A stretch of 64,000 bases of DNA from Bacteroidales bacterium (GCA_016709025.1 JADJEQ010000043.1:1-64000), one strand, 5' to 3'. Numbered from the stretch's first letter, positions 37,727 through 45,969 are shown. The notes: generated by a model not told the origin, from the letters alone. Translations and numbers: made by a program.

Positions 37727-39673
37727 TTATTTGACAAAAACAGCCACGAATTTGCATACATCATAGCATATTCCGCATCCTATACATTTATCTTCGATAA
37801 TAAAATGCGGATTGCGGGGTGAGCCAATGATGGCGGTGGTCGGACATTTTTTGGCACAAGCAGTGCAACCGGTGCATTTTTCAATATCTATGTAATAAAC
37901 CTTCAGGTCTTTACAAACTCCTGCCCTGCATTTACGGTCGAAAATGTGCTCTTCGAATTCTTCCCTGAAGTATTTGAGCGCACTGATAAGCGGATTGGGA
38001 GCTGTTTGTCCCAGGCCACACAGAGATGTGTCGCGTATAACTTCGGCCAGATTCCCCAACTGCATAACTCCCTTAAATCGTTCAAGGGTTTCATGCCCGG
38101 TTTCATTTACCGGCCGGCGGGTAATATTTTCAAGTATTTCATGCATTCTTCGCGAGCCTTCCCGGCAGGGAATGCATTTTCCACAACTTTCACGCTGCAG
38201 AAAATCGGTAAAAAACATAGCGATATCAACCATGCAGGTATCTTCATCCATCACGACCAACCCTCCGGATCCCATAATGGTTCCGGCCTCCTGCAATGAT
38301 TCGTAATCTATCTTTACATCCAGGGCTTGTTCGGGCAGGCAGCTTCCTGAAGGCCCACCGAGCTGAACAGCTTTTATTCGTTTCCCATCACGCACACCTC
38401 CGGCAATGTGATAAATCAGATCATTCAGTGAAGTGCCCATGGTAACCTCAACAAGTCCGGTGGTGGTTATCTTTCCTGCAAGGGCAAATACTTTGGTTCC
38501 CTTACTATAGGCGGTGCCAATGCCTGAAAACCAGGCCGGGCCATGTTCAAGAATGGCAGGCACATTGGCCAGCGTTTCAACATTATTAACTACCGTTGGT
38601 TTGCCGAAAAGTCCCCTGGATGCAGGAAAAGGCGGCTTGGGCCTTGGTGTTCCCCTTTTACCCTCGAGACTCGAGATCAGGGCTGTTTCTTCACCGCATA
38701 CAAAAGCACCGGCGCCTTCGCGCACATGAATAGTGAGACTATATCCACTGTTAAGAATATTATGTCCAAGCAATCCGGCTTCCATTGCCTGATTTATACC
38801 GTGTTTTAACCTTTCGACTGCAAGGAAGTATTCGGCACGAACGTAAATATATGCTTTCCGGGCATTAATGGCATATGAAGCAATGGCCACGCCTTCAATA
38901 ATCTTGTGCGGATCGCCTTCAAACAATGCCCGGTCCATAAAAGCACCCGGATCACTCTCATCTCCGTTGCAGATCAGGTAGCGTTCGTCTGAATCTGAAT
39001 TCAGGGCTGTCTTCCATTTTCTTCCGGTAGGGAAACCTCCACCTCCACGCCCTCTCAAACCGCTTTCCTCGATGATGTCACATACTTTCTCAGATGAATA
39101 ATTACGCAGTACACGGGTAAGCGGTTTATAGCCACCCCTTGCAATGTATTCTTCAATCGAAAATGGATTTATAATACCGCAGTTCCTCAGTACCAGGCGA
39201 TTTTGTAATCTGAAAAATGGCATTTCGTTCAAAAGCCTCACATTATCCCAGGCTTCGTGATGCGGATGCGAATATTGGCCCAGCACCTGTCCCTCGGGAA
39301 CTACTGCATTCAGGATATCATCGAGTAAAGTTTCAACTTTGGTTGAAGTTATTTTTGAAAATGAAATCCGTCGCTTTCCGGGCAGTTGAATGTCAACCAA
39401 CGGTTCATGGATACAAAGTCCAATGCATCCGACTTCAACAACCTCAGCATCAATGTTCTTTTCACTAAGGTAATTGTTAACCGCCCGGAGGGTTTCTCCG
39501 GCACCGGCTATCATCCCGCAGGTTCCTGTACCGATATAAATAACAGGCTTTAACACAGTATCGCGTTTAAGCAGGCTAAGCTGCTTTTCGGTCAATACAG
39601 GGTTTTCTGATGGTTTGTTCAGTAATACAAGATCCCTGAGTATGGCTGTGCTGAAATGATTGAGCGCCGTCAT
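37727..39673 (-). CDS. hydB: NAD-linked [FeFe]-hydrogenase subunit HydB (NuoF-like)
   Basis: This is the 648-residue flavin- and NAD(H)-binding subunit. The N-terminal thioredoxin-like [2Fe-2S] domain has GTCGMIAGAGE and GCIGLC (about 48-90). The NuoF core has the FMN/NADH loops GRGGGGFPTGRKW and NGDESDPGAFMDR, a SLBB segment and the [4Fe-4S] site ESCGKCIPCREGS. A C-terminal ferredoxin domain has two clusters (CTGCTACAKKCPTTAI, CIGCGICYDVCKF). This extra C-terminal ferredoxin is typical of HydB in bifurcating HydABC rather than of complex I. It starts 2 bases after hydC and ends 24 bases before hydA. Confidence 0.95.
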   Translation of the reverse strand: MTALNHFSTAILRDLVLLNKPSENPVLTEKQLSLLKRDTVLKPVIYIGTGTCGMIAGAGETLRAVNNYLSEKNIDAEVVEVGCIGLCIHEPLVDIQLPGKRRISFSKITSTKVETLLDDILNAVVPEGQVLGQYSHPHHEAWDNVRLLNEMPFFRLQNRLVLRNCGIINPFSIEEYIARGGYKPLTRVLRNYSSEKVCDIIEESGLRGRGGGGFPTGRKWKTALNSDSDERYLICNGDESDPGAFMDRALFEGDPHKIIEGVAIASYAINARKAYIYVRAEYFLAVERLKHGINQAMEAGLLGHNILNSGYSLTIHVREGAGAFVCGEETALISSLEGKRGTPRPKPPFPASRGLFGKPTVVNNVETLANVPAILEHGPAWFSGIGTAYSKGTKVFALAGKITTTGLVEVTMGTSLNDLIYHIAGGVRDGKRIKAVQLGGPSGSCLPEQALDVKIDYESLQEAGTIMGSGGLVVMDEDTCMVDIAMFFTDFLQRESCGKCIPCREGSRRMHEILENITRRPVNETGHETLERFKGVMQLGNLAEVIRDTSLCGLGQTAPNPLISALKYFREEFEEHIFDRKCRAGVCKDLKVYYIDIEKCTGCTACAKKCPTTAIIGSPRNPHFIIEDKCIGCGICYDVCKFVAVFVK

Positions 39674-39675
39674 GA

Positions 39676-40140
39676 TTAAGCTGTTTTTGCTTTACAGTTA
39701 TCAATAATCCCTTTTAAATCGCGGGCCTGGATACCAGGGTAATATTTATCATTAACAGCAATTACAGGCGACAGGGCGCAGGCACCCATGCAATTGACCA
39801 CTTCAATACTGAACAATCCGTCACGTGTAGTCTGACCTTGTCTGATCTTAAGTAATCTCTCTGCTTCGGCTATGATCCTTGCTGATTTCTCAATATGGCA
39901 TGCAGTTCCATGACAAATCTGAATATGAAACCTGCCTTTGGGCTCAAATCTGAACTGATCGTAAAAAGTGGCGACACCATATATTTTGCTCGTTGGTAAC
40001 CCAAGTGAAGTCCCTATCCGATTGATCGATTCTTCTGACAGGTACCCCAGCTCCAGCTGAATTTCCTGCAGCAATGGAAGCAGGCTGTCGCGTTGAACAT
40101 TCTGGTGCTTTTTAATAATTTCATCTAATTTATCTGACAT
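39676..40140 (-). CDS. hydC: NAD-linked [FeFe]-hydrogenase subunit HydC (NuoE-like)
   Basis: This is a 154-residue thioredoxin-like [2Fe-2S] subunit. An N-terminal helical bundle (SLLPLLQEIQLELGYL) is followed by the cluster ligands in CHGTACHIEKSA and CMGACALSPVI. It passes electrons within the HydABC complex together with HydB. It is the first gene of a minus-strand run of nine genes with gaps of 2-44 bases. The 254-base upstream region is shared with a divergent sensor operon and contains the tandem Rex-like repeats and an inverted repeat in the leader at 40185-40205. Confidence 0.95.
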   Translation of the reverse strand: MSDKLDEIIKKHQNVQRDSLLPLLQEIQLELGYLSEESINRIGTSLGLPTSKIYGVATFYDQFRFEPKGRFHIQICHGTACHIEKSARIIAEAERLLKIRQGQTTRDGLFSIEVVNCMGACALSPVIAVNDKYYPGIQARDLKGIIDNCKAKTA

Positions 40141-40184
40141 GGAAAATGCTGGTTCAGATGATTAAAGTCGTTGTATCTTTGTAA

Positions 40185-40205
40185 GGCTCCGGATCGTAAG
40201 GAGCC
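40185..40205 (-). promoter_or_regulatory. Inverted repeat in the hydC leader
   Basis: GGCTCC-GGATCGTAA-GGAGCC forms a 6-bp stem with a 9-base loop about 45 bases upstream of the hydC start. There is no T-run, so it could be an operator or a leader RNA hairpin. On the plus strand TATCTTTG (40174-40181) also fits a -7 box, which would give a long sensor-operon leader. Confidence 0.3.
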
Positions 40206-40232
40206 CTGAATAAAATTCGCTGATAAAATTAC

Positions 40233-40265
40233 TGTTATTTTCATAACAATGTTATTTCTTTAACA
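40233..40265. promoter_or_regulatory. Two tandem Rex-like operators
   Basis: TGTTAT-TTTC-ATAACA (40233-40248) is a perfect inverted repeat with a 4-base spacer. After a single A comes TGTTAT-TTCT-TTAACA (40250-40265), with one mismatch between arms. Both resemble the Rex site TTGTTAA-N4-TTAACAA. They lie in the shared upstream region of hydC and the divergent sensor operon, next to candidate -7 boxes at 40268-40275 and 40287-40294, and rex is encoded in the same cluster. A CRP/FNR-type regulator is the main alternative. Confidence 0.6.
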
Positions 40266-40286
40266 GATATTTTTGTCGAAAAATAC

Positions 40287-40294
40287 TATTTTTG
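40287..40294 (+). promoter_or_regulatory. Candidate -7 box for the sensor operon
   Basis: TATTTTTG fits TAnnTTTG; a second copy lies at 40268-40275. For the 40287 box the -33 region would fall on the second Rex-like repeat, so a bound repressor would block the polymerase. Confidence 0.4.
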
Positions 40295-40394
40295 TTCCTT
40301 CTGAATAAGCATGATCATGAAACAACACGTGGTAGCTGCAAAAAACGGAATAAAATGGTAAGAAGACTTCCCTCAATCAATTACAAAAGCTGGA

Positions 40395-40658
40395 ATGGAA
40401 CAAAAAGTTGACATTCAGATATGCCTTGGAAGTTCATGCTTTTCGAGGGGCAATAAAAGACTCGTAAAAGTGATTGAACAATATCTGACCGAAAACAACC
40501 TCAGGCACCTGGTGAATTACCATGGCGCACATTGTTTCAGTAGTTGCGAAAAAGGCCCTCTGATTCATATAGATGGTAAGGAATATCAGGAATTGGATGA
40601 GGAAAAAGTACTGGCTATTCTGAAGGATCTTTTCGGCCATAACTCATCAAATCTTTAA
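40395..40658 (+). CDS. Thioredoxin-like [2Fe-2S] ferredoxin-type protein
   Basis: The 87-residue protein keeps the four cluster cysteines of thioredoxin-like [2Fe-2S] proteins: CLGSSC near the N-terminus and HCFSSCEKGP in the second half. It resembles the isolated C-terminal domain of HydC/NuoE and the small ferredoxins found beside sensory hydrogenases. It probably passes electrons to or from the sensor encoded 55 bases downstream or to HydABC; partner is inferred. An in-frame short reading frame lies directly upstream (40311-40361, stopped by TAA), followed by sense codons up to this ATG. I take 40395 as the start because the conserved strand begins right after it. Confidence 0.8.
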   Translation: MEQKVDIQICLGSSCFSRGNKRLVKVIEQYLTENNLRHLVNYHGAHCFSSCEKGPLIHIDGKEYQELDEEKVLAILKDLFGHNSSNL

Positions 40659-40713
40659 GAGTCAGCGTGAACAAAAAATTATCGGTTATTTCCCGATGTA
40701 AACCAAATTACGG

Positions 40714-42576
40714 ATGAAACCACCACTCATCGCAATAGATAACGAAAAATGCATGGTTTGTTTTGCCTGTGTCAGGGCTTGCCCTGTAAATGCAATACAG
40801 GTAAAATCGAACACTGAAGCGCCGCTTGTAGTTCACGACAGGTGCATAGGCTGTGGCAGTTGCCTTCAGGTTTGTGCTCCGCTGGCTATTTCATACCGTG
40901 ATGCCTGTGAAGAAACCAGGGCACTACTCGCTTCAGGAAGCAAGGTTGCCGCGATTGTTGCGCCAAGTATTTCGGGTGAATTTGATGATATAACGGATTA
41001 CAGGAAATTCGTCAGAATGATCAGGGAACTTGGATTTTCCTATGTCAATGAAGTTTCCTTTGGTGTTGACATGGTAGCTGAGCAATACCACGAACTTTTC
41101 ACCAATTTTATGGGCAGGTACTATATTACCGCAAACTGTCCTCCGATCATAGCACTGATCGAGAAATTCTATCCGGGAATCATCGATAACCTGGCTCCGG
41201 TTATTACGCCCATGATCGCAACTGCACAACTTGTCAGGCAACTCTATGGTAATGACCTTAAAGTGGTTTATATCGGTCCTTGTATCGCAGCCAAAGATGA
41301 GGCACTCCGCTACGATGGAACTTCAAAAGTTGACGCTGTTCTCACTTTTGTTGAATTACGCAAGCTTTTCAATGAATTTGAGATAAAGGAAAGCACAGTT
41401 GAGTACTCTGATTTTGATCCTCCTCTGGGCTATAAAGGCTCTCTTTATGCTGTGAGTAATGGAATTCTGCAGGCAGCAAATCTGAGTGAGGATCTCATGG
41501 AGGGTAGCATTATTTCTGCTGAGGGCAAAGAAAATGTTTTGGAAGCCATTCGTGAATTTGAATCATCGGTTGATTTTATCAGGAAACATTTCAACCTTTT
41601 CTACTGTGAAGGTTGTTTGATGGGCCCGGGTACTTCACACGGCGGTAAAAAATATGTCAGGAAAACACTGGTAACCGATTACGCCAATAAAAAACTGAAG
41701 AATTTTAACGTGAGAACATGGCAGAAAGCCTGCAAGAAGCACATTGCCCTGACAAATTTCCAGGCAGTTATCCAACTGGATGACCAGCGTTTGCCTGTAC
41801 CTCCGGAAGGTAAAACGGATGAGATTCTGAAGATTATCGGTAAATTGAATTCTGAAGACAAACTGGGTTGTGGCGCCTGCGGATATGAATCGTGCCGCGA
41901 TTTTGCCAGGGCGGTAGCCCAGGGCCTGACCAAAACGGATATGTGCATTACCTATTCACAAAAAAGCAAGCAGGATTTTATCAAGACCCTGAAGCTTACC
42001 AACGAAAAACTTGCCCATACCCAGGAAGCTCTTGTTGAATCAGAGCAGAAGGCACGGAAAGAGCAGCAATTGGCCCAGGAAGCATTGGAGCGTACTTCCT
42101 CCATGCTTCAAAAGCTTCCAAGTGCAATTGTTATTGTTGATGAAAATCTTAAAGTCATTGAGTCGAACCAGAGTTTTATCAATATTCTTGGTGAAGATGC
42201 CGCCGATATCAATGAAATAATACCCGGCCTGGTTGGCGCAGATCTGAAAACACTGTTGCCTTTCCAGTTTTATAAACTTTTCTCCGGAGTAATCTCCAAC
42301 AATGAAAATCTTGTGAACAGGGATGTTCATCTCGGTGATAAGTTGTTGAACGTTTCCGTATTCTCGATTAAAAAGGGAAAAATAGCAGGAGCTGTGTTGC
42401 GCGATATGTATTTGCCCGAAGTGCGTAAAGAAGAGGTGATCAACAGGGTGACGGAAGTCATCGATGAAAACCTTGACCTTGTTCAGAAAATTGCTTTCCT
42501 GCTGGGGGAAGGGGCTGCCAAAACCGAGCGTATGCTCAATTCCATCATCGAATCGCACAAAGCAGCCAAAAAATAG
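40714..42576 (+). CDS. Sensory [FeFe]-hydrogenase with PAS domain (group C, phosphatase-linked type)
   Basis: The 620-residue protein begins with a two-[4Fe-4S] ferredoxin (CMVCFACVRACPVNAI, CIGCGSCLQVCAP). Then come a hydrogenase large-subunit-like domain (about 75-365), an FeS domain (CGACGYESCRDFA, about 387-400), a coiled coil (about 430-465) and a PAS domain (LPSAIVIVDENLKVIESNQS, about 467-570). A helical tail follows. H-cluster ligands remain: TANCPPI (Cys142), IGPCIAAKDE and YCEGCLMGPG. The residue before Cys142 is Asn141 instead of the proton-relay Cys, and MPC is GPC. No kinase is fused; instead a SpoIIE-type phosphatase starts 6 bases after its stop. This fits the phosphatase-linked sensory class. 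Confidence 0.88.
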   Translation: MKPPLIAIDNEKCMVCFACVRACPVNAIQVKSNTEAPLVVHDRCIGCGSCLQVCAPLAISYRDACEETRALLASGSKVAAIVAPSISGEFDDITDYRKFVRMIRELGFSYVNEVSFGVDMVAEQYHELFTNFMGRYYITANCPPIIALIEKFYPGIIDNLAPVITPMIATAQLVRQLYGNDLKVVYIGPCIAAKDEALRYDGTSKVDAVLTFVELRKLFNEFEIKESTVEYSDFDPPLGYKGSLYAVSNGILQAANLSEDLMEGSIISAEGKENVLEAIREFESSVDFIRKHFNLFYCEGCLMGPGTSHGGKKYVRKTLVTDYANKKLKNFNVRTWQKACKKHIALTNFQAVIQLDDQRLPVPPEGKTDEILKIIGKLNSEDKLGCGACGYESCRDFARAVAQGLTKTDMCITYSQKSKQDFIKTLKLTNEKLAHTQEALVESEQKARKEQQLAQEALERTSSMLQKLPSAIVIVDENLKVIESNQSFINILGEDAADINEIIPGLVGADLKTLLPFQFYKLFSGVISNNENLVNRDVHLGDKLLNVSVFSIKKGKIAGAVLRDMYLPEVRKEEVINRVTEVIDENLDLVQKIAFLLGEGAAKTERMLNSIIESHKAAKK

Positions 42577-42582
42577 TCAGCA

Positions 42583-43767
42583 ATGGAGAACAGGTTCTAT
42601 ATTGAAGTCAATGCTGAATTGAAGAATCATCATGAGTCGCGGATATGCGGCGATGTATTTCTGTCGAGACGTATCAATGAGGAAAACAGGATAATTGCAG
42701 TTTTGTCGGACGGGATGGGGCATGGTGTAAAGGCGAACCTGCTGGGCACACTAACCGCAACCATGGCTTTAAATTTTACGCTTGAGCACAAAGAGGTAAA
42801 CCGGATTGCCGAGATTATCATGAATACCCTGCCTGTTTGCAGCGAACGAAAAATGAGCTATTCAACTTTTACAATACTCGATATCGAGTTTGACGGGAAG
42901 GTAAGAATCCTGGAATATGATAATCCTCAGGCCGTTGTGATGCGGGGAAAAGAGATTTTTGAGCCTGAGTGGACCTGCGTGATGCTTAGCGGAGAGAAAA
43001 ATTCTGGAAAAGAGTTGAAGAGTTGTGAGTTTATCCCTGAAAAGGAGGACAGGATCATTATATTCAGTGACGGTGTGGCACAGTCTGGCCTGGGCAGCGG
43101 AAAATTCCTGTTTGGCTGGGGGCGCGATAATGCAGCAGAGTACATTGCTGAGCTGGTAAACCATGAACCCGAGATTTCGGCACTGCAGTTGTCGCACAAG
43201 GTTGTAAATATGGCTCATGTAAACGATGGCTATCTGTCGAAAGACGATACAAGTTGTGCAGTAATTTATTTCAGAAATCCCCGCCGGATGCTGGTTTGTA
43301 CCGGTCCGCCGTTCGAAGACGGAAACGATACCAAACTTGCGGGAATTGTCAGGGATTTTGAAGGGCGAAAGATCGTATGCGGAGCTACAACCGCCGATAT
43401 TATTTCCAGGGAATTAAACCGGCATATTGAGGACTCATTTGAATTTGAAGACCCCGACCTGCCACCTGTTTCGATGATGGAAGGAATAGACCTCGTTACT
43501 GAAGGGATTCTTACACTGGGAAAAGTTACGGAAATCCTGAAAACCTACAACAACAGTACCCGGTTAACGAAGGGCCCTGCTGACAGGATTGTTAAAATGC
43601 TGATCGACAGCGATGAAATTCATTTCATCATCGGTACCCGTATCAACATTGCCCACCAGGATCCCAGCCTTCCGGTTGAGCTGGAAATCAGGCGCACAGT
43701 CGTCAAACGTATAGCCCGGTTGCTGGAAGACAAGTTTTTGAAGGAAGTAAGTGTGACTTTTATATAA
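42583..43767 (+). CDS. SpoIIE-family PP2C phosphatase linked to hydrogen sensing
   Basis: The protein has 394 residues. The first 230 or so form a PP2C/SpoIIE domain with metal ligands in CGDVFLSRR, VLSDGMGHGVKA and IFSDGVAQSGLG, and the late Asp in DDTSCAVIYF. The last 160 residues (from about GPPFEDGNDTKLAG) form a separate domain that I do not recognise; it is acidic-basic mixed and predicted alpha-beta, with CGATTADIISREL. The gene follows the sensory hydrogenase by 6 bases, so H2 sensing probably sets its activity. The phosphoprotein it acts on is not evident; no anti-sigma factor antagonist or STAS gene is present. A heptanucleotide array begins 5 bases after the stop. Confidence 0.88.
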   Translation: MENRFYIEVNAELKNHHESRICGDVFLSRRINEENRIIAVLSDGMGHGVKANLLGTLTATMALNFTLEHKEVNRIAEIIMNTLPVCSERKMSYSTFTILDIEFDGKVRILEYDNPQAVVMRGKEIFEPEWTCVMLSGEKNSGKELKSCEFIPEKEDRIIIFSDGVAQSGLGSGKFLFGWGRDNAAEYIAELVNHEPEISALQLSHKVVNMAHVNDGYLSKDDTSCAVIYFRNPRRMLVCTGPPFEDGNDTKLAGIVRDFEGRKIVCGATTADIISRELNRHIEDSFEFEDPDLPPVSMMEGIDLVTEGILTLGKVTEILKTYNNSTRLTKGPADRIVKMLIDSDEIHFIIGTRINIAHQDPSLPVELEIRRTVVKRIARLLEDKFLKEVSVTFI

Positions 43768-43771
43768 AGAA

Positions 43772-43841
43772 GGCACAGGGCTCAGGGCACAGGGCTCAGG
43801 GCACAGAGCACAGGGCACAGAGCATGGAGCATGGAGCATGG
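43772..43841 (+). repeat. Heptanucleotide array directly after the phosphatase stop codon
   Basis: The sequence after TAA AGAA is GGCACAG, GGCTCAG, GGCACAG, GGCTCAG, GGCACAG, AGCACAG, GGCACAG, then AGCATGG three times. It has the same orientation relative to the upstream gene, and the same order of unit types, as the arrays after clpB and the AspT-like gene. Confidence 0.85.
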
Positions 43842-44217
43842 CATTGACATGGAGAAGGGGACATGGGGACAAGGGGAAAAATTAGTGACCGAGAGATTTA
43901 GAGACAAGACATGGGCTGGGCATGGAGCTTGAAAGAATTTCGCCGTCGCCGGGGCTCGTCTCTAAGCGGCTGGGTGTTTTGAGATTGTAATCTCAAATAT
44001 TAGATGTTCTGCAATCCCATGAAGAAAATTGGAAATTGGTCTTTGGATATTAGAAATTGGATATTAGAAATTATAAATTAGAAATTTCTCATTTTCCCCT
44101 TGTCTCCCGGTCCCCTTGTCCCCTTGTCTGATGAATCGTAGTACGAATTAACAATAGCAATACAGGGTATTTTTAGTTTTTGGAACATACACGAAACCTT
44201 TTTAACAATCAATTTTT
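43842..44217. repeat. Repeat-rich intergenic region before osmC
   Basis: No gene is seen. GGGGACATGGGGACAAGGGGA (43857-43877) and its inverted counterpart TCCCCTTGTC words (44096-44128) flank the region. A perfect palindrome TTTGAGATT-GT-AATCTCAAA is at 43978-43997. AAATTGGATATTAG words fill 44030-44090. Confidence 0.65.
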
Positions 44218-44607
44218 ATGAAGATAACTTTTGAAGGCGCAAAAAAAGTAGTTGCTGAGCACAACGGACAACGGATTGTAACTGATCAACCAGTCAGGAG
44301 TGGGGGAGAGGGTTCAGCCCCGGCTCCTTTCGATCTTTTTCTGGCATCTATAGGTACCTGTGCCGGTATTTTTGTAAAGTCATTCTGCGATCAGCGGGGC
44401 ATTCCTACCGATGAGATAACCCTGGACCAGGATATGAAGTTTGATACTTCCACCCATCTGATCACCAACATTGACATCAGAATCAATCTTCCTGCGTCCT
44501 TTCCTGAAAAGTACCGTGAGGCAGTTGTAAACTCTGCCAATCTTTGCGCGGTGAAACGTCACCTGCACAATCCACCTGACATGACTGTAGTGGCTGAAAT
44601 CGGATAA
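44218..44607 (+). CDS. OsmC-family protein
   Basis: This 129-residue protein has the OsmC/Ohr fold, with two conserved cysteines: one in LASIGTCAGIFVKSFC (about 53) and one in ANLCAVKRHL (about 110). Family members reduce organic hydroperoxides through these thiols, but a group with this layout (YhfA-like, GGEGSAPAPFDLFLAS) has no proven substrate. A useful role in an anaerobe would be peroxide defence. It is a single gene, convergent with the sugar dehydrogenase gene, and shares a bidirectional terminator with it. Confidence 0.85.
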   Translation: MKITFEGAKKVVAEHNGQRIVTDQPVRSGGEGSAPAPFDLFLASIGTCAGIFVKSFCDQRGIPTDEITLDQDMKFDTSTHLITNIDIRINLPASFPEKYREAVVNSANLCAVKRHLHNPPDMTVVAEIG

Positions 44608-44616
44608 AAGCGCCTG

Positions 44617-44656
44617 CAAAAAAAATGGTCTCTGCGAAATCGCAAAGACCATTTTT
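44617..44656. terminator. Bidirectional terminator between osmC-like and dehydrogenase genes
   Basis: AATGGTCT-C-TGCG / CGCA-A-AGACCATT forms a 12-bp stem with one mismatch and loop AAAT. It has an A-run on the left and a T-run on the right, and so works on both strands. Confidence 0.85.
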
Positions 44657-44677
44657 CTGGTAAGGAAATCAAAATTT

Positions 44678-45937
44678 CTATAACCTTTCGTCAACAATCG
44701 ATTTATCGAGAAGGCCTTTTAGGTCATATAAAACGGCATCTTTACGGCCCATGCTCCTGATATCCATTTCTTTAAATTCATTATGGGCAACTGCCAGTAC
44801 GATGGCATCATAGTCAGACCCGGGCTTTTCAACCATTGAAAGTCCGTACTCATGTTTAACTTCAGCTGCATCTGCCCAGGGGTCGAATACATCAACCTTG
44901 CATGAATATTCATTAAACTCAGCCACCACATCTACCACCCTGGAGTTTCTGATATCGGGACAATTTTCTTTAAAGGTAATTCCCAGTACCAATACACGGC
45001 TGCCTGCTATGGTATGTCCGTTCTGAATCATCCGCTTTATAACCCTGTTGGCGACATAAAATCCCATGTTGTCGTTCAGACGTCGTCCTGCAAGGATAAT
45101 CTCAGGATTGTAACCCAACTCCTGGGCTTTATGGGTAAGATAATACGGGTCAACGCCTATGCAGTGTCCACCTACCAGACCGGGGAAAAACTTAAGGAAG
45201 TTCCATTTCGTTCCAGCGGCAGCCAATACTTCGTGGGTGTCGATGCCCATTTTGTTGAAAATCAATGCCAGTTCATTTACAAAAGCAATGTTTATATCGC
45301 GTTGTGAATTTTCAATTACTTTGGCGGCTTCAGCAACCTTAAGGCTTGAAGCCATGTAGGTTCCGGCAGTTATAATACTTTTGTAAAGATTATCAACTTT
45401 AACAGCAATCTCAGGGGTTGATCCGGAAGTGACTTTTAGTATTTTGGTTACAGTATGCACTTTATCGCCCGGGTTTATACGTTCGGGTGAATAACCGCAA
45501 TAAAAGTCCTTGTTAAACTTAAGACCACTGAGTTTTTCAAGTATAGGTACACACTCTTCCTCGGTCGCACCGGGATAAACAGTGGATTCATAAATAACGA
45601 TATCTCCCTTTTTCAGTACTTTTCCAACCGATTCCGAAGCCTTTAAAAGGGGTGTAAGATCCGGGCGTTTATGCTTGTCGATGGGAGTCGGAACTGTAAC
45701 AATAAAATAATTGCAGACTCTCAGGTCTTCAAGATTTGTTGTGTACTTCAGATGAACTGCCGACTTCAGATCTTCATCTGATGTTTCAAGTGTACGGTCA
45801 TGCCCGGCCACAAGTTCGTTAATTCTTTGTTGGTGGATATCGAAACCCGTTACCGGGTATTTTTTTCCAAATTCAACAGCCAACGGGAGGCCTACATAAC
45901 CCAGCCCGATTACGCCAATGTTTATTGATTCGTTCAT
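44678..45937 (-). CDS. Nucleotide-sugar dehydrogenase (WbpA/WbpO-type)
   Basis: The 419-residue NAD-dependent UDP-sugar 6-dehydrogenase has an N-terminal Rossmann loop IGVIGLGYVGLPLAVEFG and the central domain with YSPERINPGD and the catalytic Cys region GGHCIGVDPYYLTHKA. It also has a C-terminal UDP-binding domain (LGITFKENCPDIRNSRV). The FKENCPDIRNS phrase fits the UDP-N-acetylhexosamine dehydrogenase branch (WbpA, WbpO, TviB) better than UDP-glucose dehydrogenase. It would make a UDP-HexNAcA for a surface polysaccharide. It is 32 bases downstream of a WbpB-type gene, which suggests WbpA specificity (UDP-GlcNAc). Confidence 0.88.
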   Translation of the reverse strand: MNESINIGVIGLGYVGLPLAVEFGKKYPVTGFDIHQQRINELVAGHDRTLETSDEDLKSAVHLKYTTNLEDLRVCNYFIVTVPTPIDKHKRPDLTPLLKASESVGKVLKKGDIVIYESTVYPGATEEECVPILEKLSGLKFNKDFYCGYSPERINPGDKVHTVTKILKVTSGSTPEIAVKVDNLYKSIITAGTYMASSLKVAEAAKVIENSQRDINIAFVNELALIFNKMGIDTHEVLAAAGTKWNFLKFFPGLVGGHCIGVDPYYLTHKAQELGYNPEIILAGRRLNDNMGFYVANRVIKRMIQNGHTIAGSRVLVLGITFKENCPDIRNSRVVDVVAEFNEYSCKVDVFDPWADAAEVKHEYGLSMVEKPGSDYDAIVLAVAHNEFKEMDIRSMGRKDAVLYDLKGLLDKSIVDERL

Positions 45938-45969
45938 AAAACAGTATTTTATGTTCTTAATATAAGTTG

